Made by a program: the position numbers and the translations under genes | In this document: piece by piece, positions 1-7,258 of the stretch | How the letters are laid out: each line of letters opens with the position of its first letter | How positions within the stretch are numbered: position 1 is the stretch's first letter | Notes under the pieces: model-generated | What the model saw: the letters and a program-made list of their open reading frames with translations, nothing else | Database searches by the model: none | What the model was told of the DNA's origin: nothing | From: JANQRA01 sp035550735 | Lineage (GTDB): Bacteria > Actinomycetota > Acidimicrobiia > Spongiisociales > ZC4RG35 | NCBI GenBank assembly: GCA_035550735.1 | Contig: DASZOM010000039.1 | Span: 1-22,632 of the forward strand | Reading direction: 5' to 3' | DNA length: 22,632 nt

Positions 1-55
1 ATAGGGACGTTCGTTGCACGTCGGTCGGCCGGGTGTAGTCGCCGACGCGTGGTCC

Positions 56-61
56 TAACCT
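56..61 (+). promoter_or_regulatory. Candidate -10 hexamer TAACCT of the DHPS-like gene
   Basis: TAACCT lies 6 nt before the GTG start at 68, a spacing that would put the first transcribed base at or next to the start codon (leaderless mRNA). The same TANNNT-N(6-8)-start arrangement recurs in front of several other genes of this window. No convincing -35 hexamer is visible. This is a sequence pattern only. Confidence 0.4.
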
Positions 62-67
62 CGCCGG

Positions 68-874
68 GTGGCTGACTACCTGGAACTGGGTGACCGGCGA
101 CTCCCGCTCGGGGGTGTCACCCACGTGATGGGTGTGATCAATCTCTCGCCTGATTCGAAGAACACCCACACCGTTGCCCGCTCCGTCGACGAGGCACTCC
201 TCATGGCCGACCGTTACCGCTCGTGGGGCGCCTCCCTCATCGACGTAGGTGGGCAGTCCTCTCATCTCGACAACGCGACCATCAGCTCAGCTGACGAGAT
301 CTCCCGCGTGGTCCCGGCCATCGAGGCCCTGGCTGCGGAGGGGCACCTCGTCGCCATCGACACCTGGAAGGCGGAGGTCGCCGAGGCCGCGGTGGAGGCC
401 GGTGCGGTGATCGTCAACGACACCGGCGGGCTGACCGACCCCGCCATGCGCCGGGTCGTCGCAGACAGCCATGTGGCGGCGATCGCGGTTTACGTGGAGG
501 GTGCCAACCCGCACGATGTCGCCGAGGTGGAGATTCGCGACGACAAGGCGGAACACACCGCTTCGGCCTTCGCCGGCCTGCTCGCCGAGTTAGCAGAGTC
601 CGGGATCGATAGTGTCATCGTTGACCCGGGGATCGCCATCAACTACCGGGGCGATTACGAGGCGTACTCGAGGATGCAGCTCCAGGTGATCGCCGGGTCG
701 GGTCACCTCCGCTCGCTGGGCCGGCCCATCCTGATCCCGATCCCCCGGAAGCGGGACGGACATCGCCTCGCCGTCTACATCGGTCTTGCCGTCGAGCACG
801 AGGCCGACATCATTCGCGCGCACGACGTGGCGATGGCCTGTGACCTCGTCCGGCTTTTCGGTCGTACCGCATGA
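68..874 (+). CDS. Divergent dihydropteroate synthase-like protein (FolP family)
   Basis: A 268-residue TIM-barrel protein of the dihydropteroate synthase family, which in its canonical form joins a pterin pyrophosphate to p-aminobenzoate in folate synthesis. The family motifs are recognisable in order: GVINLSPDS (residues 22-30), DVGGQS (59-64), AIDTWKAEVA (with D98), IVNDTGG (N117), DPG (D186), PRK (K228) and IIRAHDV (R250, H252). The pterin and phosphate contacts are thus largely kept. The two substrate loops are not: the usual PDSFSDGG reads PDSKNTHT, the usual ESTRPG reads QSSHLD (Arg replaced by His66), and the HMRG-type motif reads YVEG. It may therefore be a FolP2-like paralogue without pABA-condensing activity. 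The GTG start at 68 is supported by a -10-like hexamer 6 nt upstream and by family length. No other folate gene lies alongside; holA follows after 13 nt. Family confidence is high, precise activity uncertain. Confidence 0.8.
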   Translation: MADYLELGDRRLPLGGVTHVMGVINLSPDSKNTHTVARSVDEALLMADRYRSWGASLIDVGGQSSHLDNATISSADEISRVVPAIEALAAEGHLVAIDTWKAEVAEAAVEAGAVIVNDTGGLTDPAMRRVVADSHVAAIAVYVEGANPHDVAEVEIRDDKAEHTASAFAGLLAELAESGIDSVIVDPGIAINYRGDYEAYSRMQLQVIAGSGHLRSLGRPILIPIPRKRDGHRLAVYIGLAVEHEADIIRAHDVAMACDLVRLFGRTA

Positions 875-875
875 C

Positions 876-881
876 TACGTT
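876..881 (+). promoter_or_regulatory. Candidate -10 hexamer TACGTT of holA
   Basis: TACGTT sits directly after the stop codon of the DHPS-like gene and 6 nt before the holA ATG at 888. It fits the TANNNT-N(6-8)-start pattern seen at other unit-starting genes, suggesting holA has its own promoter and possibly a leaderless transcript. No -35 is evident. Confidence 0.35.
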
Positions 882-887
882 GTCGGC

Positions 888-1859
888 ATGGCGCTGACGA
901 TCGTCTCCGGCCCGGCGAACATCGGGCCGGGAGAGCGTGAGCAGATGCTCGACCTCGCCGGTCGTCATCTCGACGAGCAAGGGGTCGGACGCGACCAGGT
1001 GGTGCGGGTGGATGTTCCCGGTCGTGGTGGCGGAGAGTCGGGGGAGGGGCAGGCGCTGCGCGCCGAGGTCGAGCCGATGATCCCGCTGCTCCAGTCGGGG
1101 TCCCTCTTCGGTGACATGGTCGGGCTTCAGGTGGTCGACGCCCAGAACCTGCTCAAAGCGGAGCTGGACACCATGGTCGAGCTGCTGCAGGGGGCGGATC
1201 TGACCACGATCGAGGTGGTGTTGATCTACGCCGGCGCCGTCCCGCGAGCGGTCGGGTCACTCGGAGGCCACGCCGTGTCGGTGACAAAGATGTGGGAGCG
1301 CCAGGCGGCACAGTGGCTCGGAACCGAGATCAGAGAGCGCGGGCTCGACCTGGACAAGGGGGCGAGCGAGGCGTTACTGATGCGTTTCGGCACCGATACC
1401 GCCAGCATGGGCCAGGCACTCGCCCAGCTGGAGGGTCACTCGGGCAAGGTCACCGCCGACGTGATCATGGAGCGCTTCAAGAACCGTCCCGACGAACCGA
1501 CCTGGCACATCACCGACGCGATCGGAAGGGGCGACGTGGCCACGGCCCTCCGACGCCTCTCCGACTTCCTGGTGCACGGTCATCCCCTCGTCTACCTGGC
1601 GGCCCTGGAGACCGACCTCAAGAAGCGGGCCCTGGCGGCGGCGGCTCCGGATCAGGCGACGTTGAAGGAGTGGGTTGGCGGCTCCGACCGTCAGCTGTCG
1701 AGGCTCTGGGCGCAGCGAGGGCGGGTGCGGGAGTCGGCCCTCCGTCGCGCTCAGGAGGCGTTGGTGAGGGCCGACCGGGTGGTGAAGACCAATCCCGAAG
1801 AGGTGCATCGGGTGACGCTGGAGCGTCTCACCGTGGCTTTCTGCCGCTGGTACGGGTAG
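888..1859 (+). CDS. holA: DNA polymerase III subunit delta
   Basis: A 323-residue delta subunit of the clamp loader, the AAA+-like wrench that opens the sliding beta clamp on DNA. Recognition rests on whole-protein similarity: an N-terminal SGPANIGPGEREQML nucleotide-fold start, the sensor-like VLIYAGAVPR strand near residues 108-117, the central LGTEIRERGLDLDKGASEALLMRFGTD-like helices, and a C-terminal LVYLAALETDLKK...VHRVTLERL collar region. As in other delta subunits no functional Walker A motif is present. The open frame extends upstream to 786, but the ATG at 888 gives the correct N-terminus, lies just beyond the upstream stop and is preceded by a -10-like TACGTT. The gene ends only 3 nt from the convergent rpsT, an arrangement also known in mycobacteria. 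Confidence 0.88.
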   Translation: MALTIVSGPANIGPGEREQMLDLAGRHLDEQGVGRDQVVRVDVPGRGGGESGEGQALRAEVEPMIPLLQSGSLFGDMVGLQVVDAQNLLKAELDTMVELLQGADLTTIEVVLIYAGAVPRAVGSLGGHAVSVTKMWERQAAQWLGTEIRERGLDLDKGASEALLMRFGTDTASMGQALAQLEGHSGKVTADVIMERFKNRPDEPTWHITDAIGRGDVATALRRLSDFLVHGHPLVYLAALETDLKKRALAAAAPDQATLKEWVGGSDRQLSRLWAQRGRVRESALRRAQEALVRADRVVKTNPEEVHRVTLERLTVAFCRWYG

Positions 1860-1862
1860 GGC

Positions 1863-2114
1863 TCAGTCGGAGAGGGACGCCGCCAGCCGGCTCTTCTTGC
1901 GGGCGGCCGTGCTCGGATGGAGCACGCCCTTGGAGGCTGCGGTGTCGATCTTCTTCTGCGCCTCGCGGAACAGCTCTTCAGTGGGCTCACCCGCTGCCGC
2001 CGCTGCCTGGACCTTCTTGATGCTGGTCTTGAGGTCGCTCATCACCGACTTGTTGCGCTGCCGACGGGTGTTGTTCTGCCGGTTCCGCTTCACTTGTGAC
2101 TTGATGTTGGCCAT
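1863..2114 (-). CDS. rpsT: 30S ribosomal protein S20
   Basis: An 83-residue basic protein beginning MANIKSQVKRNRQNNTRRQR, the typical S20 N-terminus that binds 16S rRNA in the body of the 30S subunit. It is followed by the helical-hairpin segment VMSDLKTSIKKV, the A-rich turn and the KGVLHPSTAARKKSRL C-terminal helix. The open frame runs further upstream to 2240 but the S20 start is the ATG at 2112-2114. The gene is on the strand opposite to holA and lepA, convergent with holA and divergent from lepA. A roughly 70-nt leader with a possible stem-loop precedes it; S20 synthesis is autoregulated in Escherichia coli, but whether that applies here is unknown. Confidence 0.96.
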   Translation of the reverse strand: MANIKSQVKRNRQNNTRRQRNKSVMSDLKTSIKKVQAAAAAGEPTEELFREAQKKIDTAASKGVLHPSTAARKKSRLAASLSD

Positions 2115-2136
2115 GTTGGAACGTGTGGAAATTCGC

Positions 2137-2155
2137 CTGAGGTACGGGGTCTCAG
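2137..2155 (-). promoter_or_regulatory. Possible stem-loop in the rpsT leader
   Basis: CTGAG (2137-2141) and CTCAG (2151-2155) form a 5-bp inverted repeat around a 9-nt loop, 22 nt before the rpsT start codon on the minus strand. If transcription starts further upstream, near 2182, it would fold in the mRNA leader. The stem is short, so this is weak. Confidence 0.2.
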
Positions 2156-2188
2156 AGCCGCGGACGCTTCCGGGCGCCTGATGGGGGC

Positions 2189-2218
2189 AGAGTAGCAGTG
2201 GCCTGGCCGAAGGTACAA
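2189..2218 (-). promoter_or_regulatory. Candidate rpsT promoter
   Basis: On the minus strand TTGTAC (plus positions 2213-2218) and TACTCT (2189-2194) are separated by 18 bp, resembling -35 and -10 elements. The predicted start near 2182 would give a leader of about 68 nt. The -35 is a weak match (TTG only) and overlaps the lepA -10 candidate on the other strand. Confidence 0.3.
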
Positions 2219-2219
2219 T
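2214..2219 (+). promoter_or_regulatory. Candidate -10 hexamer TACAAT of lepA
   Basis: TACAAT matches the TATAAT consensus in five of six positions. A start of transcription about 7 nt downstream (near 2226) would exclude the ATG at 2218 and favour the ATG at 2239 as the lepA start. No strong -35 is seen. Confidence 0.45.
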
Positions 2220-2238
2220 GTCGCCGTCCACACTCCGC

Positions 2239-4044
2239 ATGACCGATCAATCGCGCATACGCAACTTTTCCATCATCGCCCACATCGATCACGGGAAATC
2301 GACCCTGGCCGATCGCCTGCTGGAGCGGACCGGTGCGGTCACGGAGCGTGAGATGCGTGAGCAACTCCTCGACACGATGGATCTGGAGCGGGAGCGTGGG
2401 ATCACCATCAAGGCGCAGGCCGTCCGGCTGGAGCACACCGCGGAAGACGGTCAGAAGTACGTCCTCAACCTCATCGACACGCCAGGTCACGTCGACTTCA
2501 CCTACGAGGTCAGTCGGTCGCTGGCCGCGTGCGAGGGGGCGCTCCTCCTGGCCGACGCGGCCCAGGGAGTCCAGGCACAGACCCTGGCCAACTGCTATCT
2601 GGCGATAGACGCCGGGTTGGAGGTCGTCCCCGCCGTCAACAAGATCGACCTGCCCGCAGCCAACCCGGACGAGGTGTCGAGCGAGTTGGTGGGCATTCTC
2701 GGTGGCACGCCCGAGGAGGTGCTCCGTCTCTCGGCGAAGACCGGCGAAGGTGTCGACCGGCTCCTCGAGACCCTGGTCGCCAGGGTGCCACCGCCCTCGG
2801 GTGATCCCGATGCGCCGCTGCGAGCATTGGTGTTCGACAGCTACTTCGACGCCTACCGCGGCGTGGTGTGTTACCTGCGTGTCGTGGACGGCAGGCTCGA
2901 CACGGGTGAGAGCATCCGTTTCATGGCCGCCGGTGAGGTCCACGATGCCACCGAGATCGGGTTTCTCACCCCCAAGGCGAAACCGGTGGCATCGATAGGC
3001 CCCGGTGAGGTGGGGTATCTGATCACCGGGGTCAAGGAGATCGACCGCATCAGGGTCGGGGACACCGTGACCTCGGCTCGGCGCCCCGCCACGACGGCCC
3101 TTCCCGGGTACTCCGAGCCCAAGCCGATGGTGTTCTCAGGTCTGTTCCCGACCGACGGGGACGACTTCGAGAGGCTGCGGGAGGCACTGGAAAAGCTGCG
3201 GCTCAACGACGCCTCCTTGGTTTGGGAGCCGGAAACCTCCAAGGCTCTCGGTTTCGGGTTCCGCTGCGGGTTCCTCGGCCTGCTCCACATGGAGATCGTC
3301 CGGGAGCGTCTGGAGCGGGAGTACGACCTCGATCTGGTGGCCACCGCCCCCTCGGTGGCCTATCGGGTGCCCCTGCCCGACGGGCGGGTCGTCGAGATCC
3401 GATCACCCCAGGATCTCCCCGACCCGGGCGAGCGCGATCGGATATCGGAGCCCTACGTAAAGGTGATGATCATCACCCCGACGGAGTACGTAGGCCCGGT
3501 GATGGAGCTCGCCACCGCCCGACGCGCGATCGTCGGCGGCATGAACTACCTGAGCCCGGAGAGAGTGGAGCTCGACTTCGAGGTGCCCCTCGCCGAGATC
3601 GTCTTCGACTTCTTCGACGTGCTCAAGTCGAAGACCAAGGGATATGCCTCACTCGACTACGAGCCCTCGGGATATCGGGAGGCGGACCTGGTCAAGGTGG
3701 ACATCCTGCTCAACGGTCAGCCCGTGGATGCCTTCTCCGCGATCGTCCATCGCGACCACGCCCAGGAATACGGCAAGCGGATGACCGGGCGCTTGCGGAA
3801 CCTGATACCAAGACAACTCTTCGACGTGCCGATCCAAGCTGCCATCGGGGGGCGGATCATCAGCCGGGAGACGGTGAAGGCGAGACGCAAGGACGTCACC
3901 GCCAAGTGCTACGGCGGTGACATCACCCGCAAGAAGAAGTTGCTCCAGCGGCAGAAGGAGGGGAAGAAGCGGATGAAGATGGTGGGGTCGGTCGAGGTGC
4001 CCCAGGAGGCCTTCGTCGCCGCCCTCAAGGTGGACGAGGAGTGA
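2239..4044 (+). CDS. lepA: Elongation factor 4 (LepA, ribosome-dependent GTPase)
   Basis: A 601-residue translational GTPase that acts on ribosomes and back-translocates or rescues stalled complexes. The GTP-binding domain is intact: AHIDHGKST (P-loop, residues 14-22), the switch I/II region with RERGITIKAQ and DTPGHVDF, and NKIDLP. The EF-G-like domains II, III and V follow, then the LepA-specific C-terminal domain with RDHAQEYGKRM, a basic YGGDITRKKKLLQRQKEGKK tail segment and GSVEVPQEAF. The ATG at 2218 is in frame but overlaps a good -10 hexamer; 2239 gives the typical MTDQSRIRNFSIIAHIDHGK start and the family length of about 600. The stop overlaps the next start (GTGA), so hemW is probably translationally coupled. 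Confidence 0.96.
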   Translation: MTDQSRIRNFSIIAHIDHGKSTLADRLLERTGAVTEREMREQLLDTMDLERERGITIKAQAVRLEHTAEDGQKYVLNLIDTPGHVDFTYEVSRSLAACEGALLLADAAQGVQAQTLANCYLAIDAGLEVVPAVNKIDLPAANPDEVSSELVGILGGTPEEVLRLSAKTGEGVDRLLETLVARVPPPSGDPDAPLRALVFDSYFDAYRGVVCYLRVVDGRLDTGESIRFMAAGEVHDATEIGFLTPKAKPVASIGPGEVGYLITGVKEIDRIRVGDTVTSARRPATTALPGYSEPKPMVFSGLFPTDGDDFERLREALEKLRLNDASLVWEPETSKALGFGFRCGFLGLLHMEIVRERLEREYDLDLVATAPSVAYRVPLPDGRVVEIRSPQDLPDPGERDRISEPYVKVMIITPTEYVGPVMELATARRAIVGGMNYLSPERVELDFEVPLAEIVFDFFDVLKSKTKGYASLDYEPSGYREADLVKVDILLNGQPVDAFSAIVHRDHAQEYGKRMTGRLRNLIPRQLFDVPIQAAIGGRIISRETVKARRKDVTAKCYGGDITRKKKLLQRQKEGKKRMKMVGSVEVPQEAFVAALKVDEE

Positions 4045-5207
4045 TGAGACCCGACCAGGCCGATGCCCTCGCCACGGCGAGTGCCGCGTACGTCCACATC
4101 CCCTTCTGCTCCGCGGTCTGTCCCTACTGCGACTTCGCCGTGGTCGCCGGCAACGATCATCTCGTCCGCCGGTATGTCGATGCCGTCATATCCGAGGTGG
4201 CGATGACAGAGCCATGGCAGCCGCTGGAGTCGGTGTACTTCGGAGGGGGTACGCCCAGCCACGTCGATCCGGCGTGGCTCGGCGAGATCCTGGAAGCCCT
4301 GGCCCGTCGTCATGGGATCGCGTCCGATGCCGAGGTGACGCTCGAGGCCAATCCCGAGGACTTCGACCTGGCGAAAGCCACCGAGCTCACCGCACTCGGA
4401 TTCAATCGGATCTCACTCGGAGCGCAGAGCTTCGACGAGTCCGTGCTCGCTTTGCTGGGGCGGCGTCACGGCCCGGCGCACATCACCAGGGCGGTGTCGG
4501 CGGCGAGAGATGGCGGTTTCGGGAGCGTCTCGATCGATCTGATCTACGGCACCCCCGGTGAGAGCGACAATTCCTGGCTGGCCACGCTCCATGAGACGGT
4601 GGCGCTGTCGACCGATCACGTTTCCTGTTACGCCCTGACCGTCGAGAGAGGGACACCGCTCGGACGGGCGGTGAACCGGGGCGCACCGGCCCCTGATCCC
4701 GACGTGCAGGCCGACCGTTTCGGCGCTGCCGACGAGGTGTTGCGAGGAGCGGGCCTTCATCGTTACGAGGTGTCCAACTGGGCGCGTCCCGGGCACGAGT
4801 GTCGTTACAACCTCACGGTGTGGGCACAGGGCGAGTACCTGGGTCATGGCAACGGCGCCCACGGGTTCCGTGACGGCCTCCGCTACCGCAACCACCGTCG
4901 ACTCGAGGCGTATCTCGAGCACGTCGAGGCAGGGAGATGGCCACGTGCCGGCGAGGAGACGATCGAGGGTTGGGACGCCGAGCTCGACCGGCTCTTCGTC
5001 GGCTTGCGTCGCAGCCTCGGTGTCGCCCACGGACCGGGTACTACCGCCATTCTCGAGTCTGTCGAAGGCGGCCGCCTGGCTGCCGCGGGAGTCATTACCG
5101 CCGATTCGGAGCGGCTGGTGGTGACCAGGCCACTACTCACCGACGCAGTGCTTCGCTGTGCTCTTTCCCAGCCCGCCCCTATCGTCATGGCTGATGGCGA
5201 TGCTTGA
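4041..5207 (+). CDS. hemW: Radical SAM heme chaperone HemW
   Basis: A 388-residue radical-SAM protein of the HemN/HemW family. The cluster motif is C23-x3-C27-x2-C30 followed by DF, which is the HemW pattern; true coproporphyrinogen oxidases of the HemN type carry a further Cys. Next come YFGGGTPS, the SAM-binding VTLEANPE strand, RISLGAQSF and IDLIYGTPGE, and the HemW C-terminal domain. HemW binds heme and hands it to target proteins; many genomes mislabel it as oxygen-independent coproporphyrinogen III oxidase. The GTG at 4041 overlaps the lepA stop in a GTGA; an adjacent ATG at 4044 would remove one residue and cannot be excluded. The lepA-hemW-hrcA order is conserved across Gram-positive lineages. 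Confidence 0.9.
   Translation: MMRPDQADALATASAAYVHIPFCSAVCPYCDFAVVAGNDHLVRRYVDAVISEVAMTEPWQPLESVYFGGGTPSHVDPAWLGEILEALARRHGIASDAEVTLEANPEDFDLAKATELTALGFNRISLGAQSFDESVLALLGRRHGPAHITRAVSAARDGGFGSVSIDLIYGTPGESDNSWLATLHETVALSTDHVSCYALTVERGTPLGRAVNRGAPAPDPDVQADRFGAADEVLRGAGLHRYEVSNWARPGHECRYNLTVWAQGEYLGHGNGAHGFRDGLRYRNHRRLEAYLEHVEAGRWPRAGEETIEGWDAELDRLFVGLRRSLGVAHGPGTTAILESVEGGRLAAAGVITADSERLVVTRPLLTDAVLRCALSQPAPIVMADGDA
5180..5185 (+). promoter_or_regulatory. Candidate -10 hexamer TATCGT of hrcA
   Basis: TATCGT lies inside the 3' end of hemW and 8 nt before the hrcA ATG at 5194, matching the TANNNT-N(6-8)-start pattern. No CIRCE element (TTAGCACTC-N9-GAGTGCTAA) accompanies it. Confidence 0.3.
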
Positions 5208-6183
5208 GGATCGTCGCTCAGAGGTATTGCGTGCCCTCGTCGAGGAGCACATCAAGACCGGCGAGCCGGTCAGCTCACGCGCGGTGCTGGAACGGTCACG
5301 TCTGGCGGTGTCCGCGGCCACCATCCGCAACGACCTGGCCGCTCTCGAGCACGAGGGATTGGTCCTCCAGCCCCACACCTCGGCGGGCCGTGTTCCCACG
5401 GTGGCCGGATACCGGTACTACGTCGACCATCTCGGCCCGAGCCGGCCCCGTCATGCCACCCAGGCCAAGATCACCACTTTCTTCGGAGACGTGCACATGG
5501 AGCTGTCCAAGCTTTTCAAGGCCACCTCCGACCTGCTCGCCGAGATCACCGACCTGCCCGCGGTGGTGGTCGCTCCCGGCGTGGCCAGAGAGAACGTGCG
5601 TGCTCTGCACACCGTCCAGGTCACGAGCGACCAGCTGCTCGTCATCGTCGTCACCGAGGCGGGCCGTGTCGTCCAGCAACGGAGCCGGGTGCGGGTCCCT
5701 GTCACACCGCTCGAGCTCGAAGAGGCACAGGAGATCGTCACCGGGGCTGTGGTGGGCAAGGAGCTCGGCACCATCCCCGATCTCGGTGAGGAGGAGATCG
5801 ATCTGCCCAACCCGGTGCGGGAGGCCATGCTCACCATCGTCGACTCGCTGCACCTCGCCGGCACCGCAGGGTCGGAGATGTTCGTCGGCGGTGCACAGCG
5901 GATGACCCAGGTGTGGCAGGACCTGACCACCGTGCAACGCATCCTGGAGATCCTGGAGCGCGAGGCGGAGGTCATGAACCTCCTGGCAGGCACGCCCGGC
6001 ACATCGATCCAGCTTGGGGAGAACCTCGACCTGGCGGTGGTCTCCAAGCTCTACGAGAGCGGGGGAGAGGCCGGGTCGCTCGGCGTCATCGGCCCGATGC
6101 GGATGAACTACAGGCGGGCCATCTCGGCGGTCGAAGAGGTGACCCGTGAGCTCGAGGAACAGATCGGCTTCAGGTCGGACTGA
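5194..6183 (+). CDS. hrcA: Heat-inducible transcription repressor HrcA
   Basis: A 329-residue HrcA repressor, which in other bacteria binds the CIRCE operator of chaperone genes and is tuned by GroE. The N-terminal winged helix carries RRSEVLRALVEEHIKTGEPV, the recognition region VSAATIRNDLAALEHEGL and the wing HTSAGRVPT. These are followed by the GAF-like effector domain, with VVVAPGV near the middle and GENLDLAVVSKLYESGGEAG-like and GVIGPMRMNYRRAI motifs near the C-terminus. The frame opens upstream at 5158, but family N-termini begin near MLEDRR, so the ATG at 5194 or 5200 is the start; 5194 is chosen because of the TATCGT 8 nt upstream. It overlaps the hemW end by 14 nt. dnaJ follows directly; grpE and dnaK are absent from this window. 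Confidence 0.94.
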   Translation: MAMLEDRRSEVLRALVEEHIKTGEPVSSRAVLERSRLAVSAATIRNDLAALEHEGLVLQPHTSAGRVPTVAGYRYYVDHLGPSRPRHATQAKITTFFGDVHMELSKLFKATSDLLAEITDLPAVVVAPGVARENVRALHTVQVTSDQLLVIVVTEAGRVVQQRSRVRVPVTPLELEEAQEIVTGAVVGKELGTIPDLGEEEIDLPNPVREAMLTIVDSLHLAGTAGSEMFVGGAQRMTQVWQDLTTVQRILEILEREAEVMNLLAGTPGTSIQLGENLDLAVVSKLYESGGEAGSLGVIGPMRMNYRRAISAVEEVTRELEEQIGFRSD

Positions 6184-6184
6184 A

Positions 6185-7258
6185 GTGGCCCAGGACTACT
6201 ACGCGATCCTCGGCGTGGACCGCTCGGCGACCACGGAGGAGATCAAGAAGGCGTTCCGCCGGGTGGCGCGGGAGACACATCCCGACGCCAACCCCGACGA
6301 CCCCACGGCGGAGGCGAGGTTCAAACTCGCCGCCGAGGCATACGAGGTCCTCTCCAATCCGGAGCGCAGACGGCGATACGACCGGGGCGACACCATCGAC
6401 CTCTCCGATCTGTTCGCCGGGATCGGCGGCATCGATGACTTGCTGCGCTCGGTGTTCGGGGAGTCCGGGGTCTTCGGCAGCCGTCCCTACCGTGCACCGC
6501 GGGGCAGGGATGTCCTGATCCGGGCCCAGGTGACCCTGGCGGAGGCCGCCTTCGGAACCGAGACCACGGTCGAGTACGACGCGATGAAGTCCTGTGAGAC
6601 CTGCGATGGGAGTGGCGCCGCGCCGGGCAGCCGCCCCGTGACCTGTCCCGACTGCAACGGCGTCGGCCAGGTGCGCAGGGCGCAACGGTCGATGTTCGGG
6701 ACGATGATGTCGGTGACCACCTGCCCCACCTGCCGGGGCGAAGGCACCCTGGTCGCCGACCCGTGCCCGGATTGCTCGGGCCGGGGCGCTCGTCCCGGGA
6801 CGACGAGGGTCAATGTGGAAGTGCCCGCCGGCGTGAGCACCGGGACCCGGCTGCGCCTCACCGGGCGTGGCGAGTCCGCCGGCAGGCAGGGACAGCCCGG
6901 AGACCTCTTCGTCGAGGTCGAGGTCATGCCCGATCCACGTTTCGAGAGACACGACACCGACCTGGTCCATCACACGACGATCGGCATCGCCGAGGCGGCT
7001 CTCGGGACCGGCGTCGAGGTCCCCACGATCGACGGTGACACGATCACCATCGACGTCGCCAGGGGGACCCAGCCGGGGGCGGCGTTCCCGGTGCCCGGGC
7101 GTGGCATGCCGATGTTGGGGCATCGGCGCAGGGGTGACCTCATAGTCGTTGTGGACGTCGCCATCCCGGAGACGTTGACCGAGGAGGAGGAAGACCTGCT
7201 CCGCCGGTGGGCCGATCTGCGTGGAGAACGCACCGACCGTCCCGCCTCCACGCCGTGA
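6185..7258 (+). CDS. dnaJ: Chaperone DnaJ (Hsp40)
   Basis: A 357-residue type I Hsp40 that stimulates the ATPase of DnaK and delivers unfolded clients. The J domain starts DYYAILGVDRSATTEEIKKA and has the HPD tripeptide at residues 32-34. A short glycine/phenylalanine linker (LFAGIGG...SVFGESGVFGS) leads to the zinc-binding domain with four CxxCxGxG repeats: CETCDGSG, CPDCNGVG, CPTCRGEG and CPDCSGRG. The substrate-binding beta domains follow (VEVPAGVSTGTRLRLTGRGE). The GTG at 6185, one base after the hrcA stop, gives the canonical N-terminus; the upstream in-frame GTG at 6146 lies inside hrcA. An hrcA-dnaJ pair of this kind corresponds to the DnaJ2 locus of mycobacteria, so a second dnaJ with dnaK-grpE may exist elsewhere (inference). 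Confidence 0.95.
   Translation: MAQDYYAILGVDRSATTEEIKKAFRRVARETHPDANPDDPTAEARFKLAAEAYEVLSNPERRRRYDRGDTIDLSDLFAGIGGIDDLLRSVFGESGVFGSRPYRAPRGRDVLIRAQVTLAEAAFGTETTVEYDAMKSCETCDGSGAAPGSRPVTCPDCNGVGQVRRAQRSMFGTMMSVTTCPTCRGEGTLVADPCPDCSGRGARPGTTRVNVEVPAGVSTGTRLRLTGRGESAGRQGQPGDLFVEVEVMPDPRFERHDTDLVHHTTIGIAEAALGTGVEVPTIDGDTITIDVARGTQPGAAFPVPGRGMPMLGHRRRGDLIVVVDVAIPETLTEEEEDLLRRWADLRGERTDRPASTP

Noticed and set aside
1..67. Leading segment before the DHPS-like gene
   Set aside because: Apart from the -10-like hexamer it shows no gene or structure that can be supported; any upstream gene lies outside the window.
1292..2020. 242-codon plus-strand frame overlapping holA and rpsT
   Set aside because: Gly/Arg/Pro-rich out-of-frame product running through two real genes on different strands.
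4041..5207. Annotation as coproporphyrinogen III oxidase HemN
   Set aside because: The cluster motif is CxxxCxxC followed by DF without the additional Cys of HemN, which indicates HemW.
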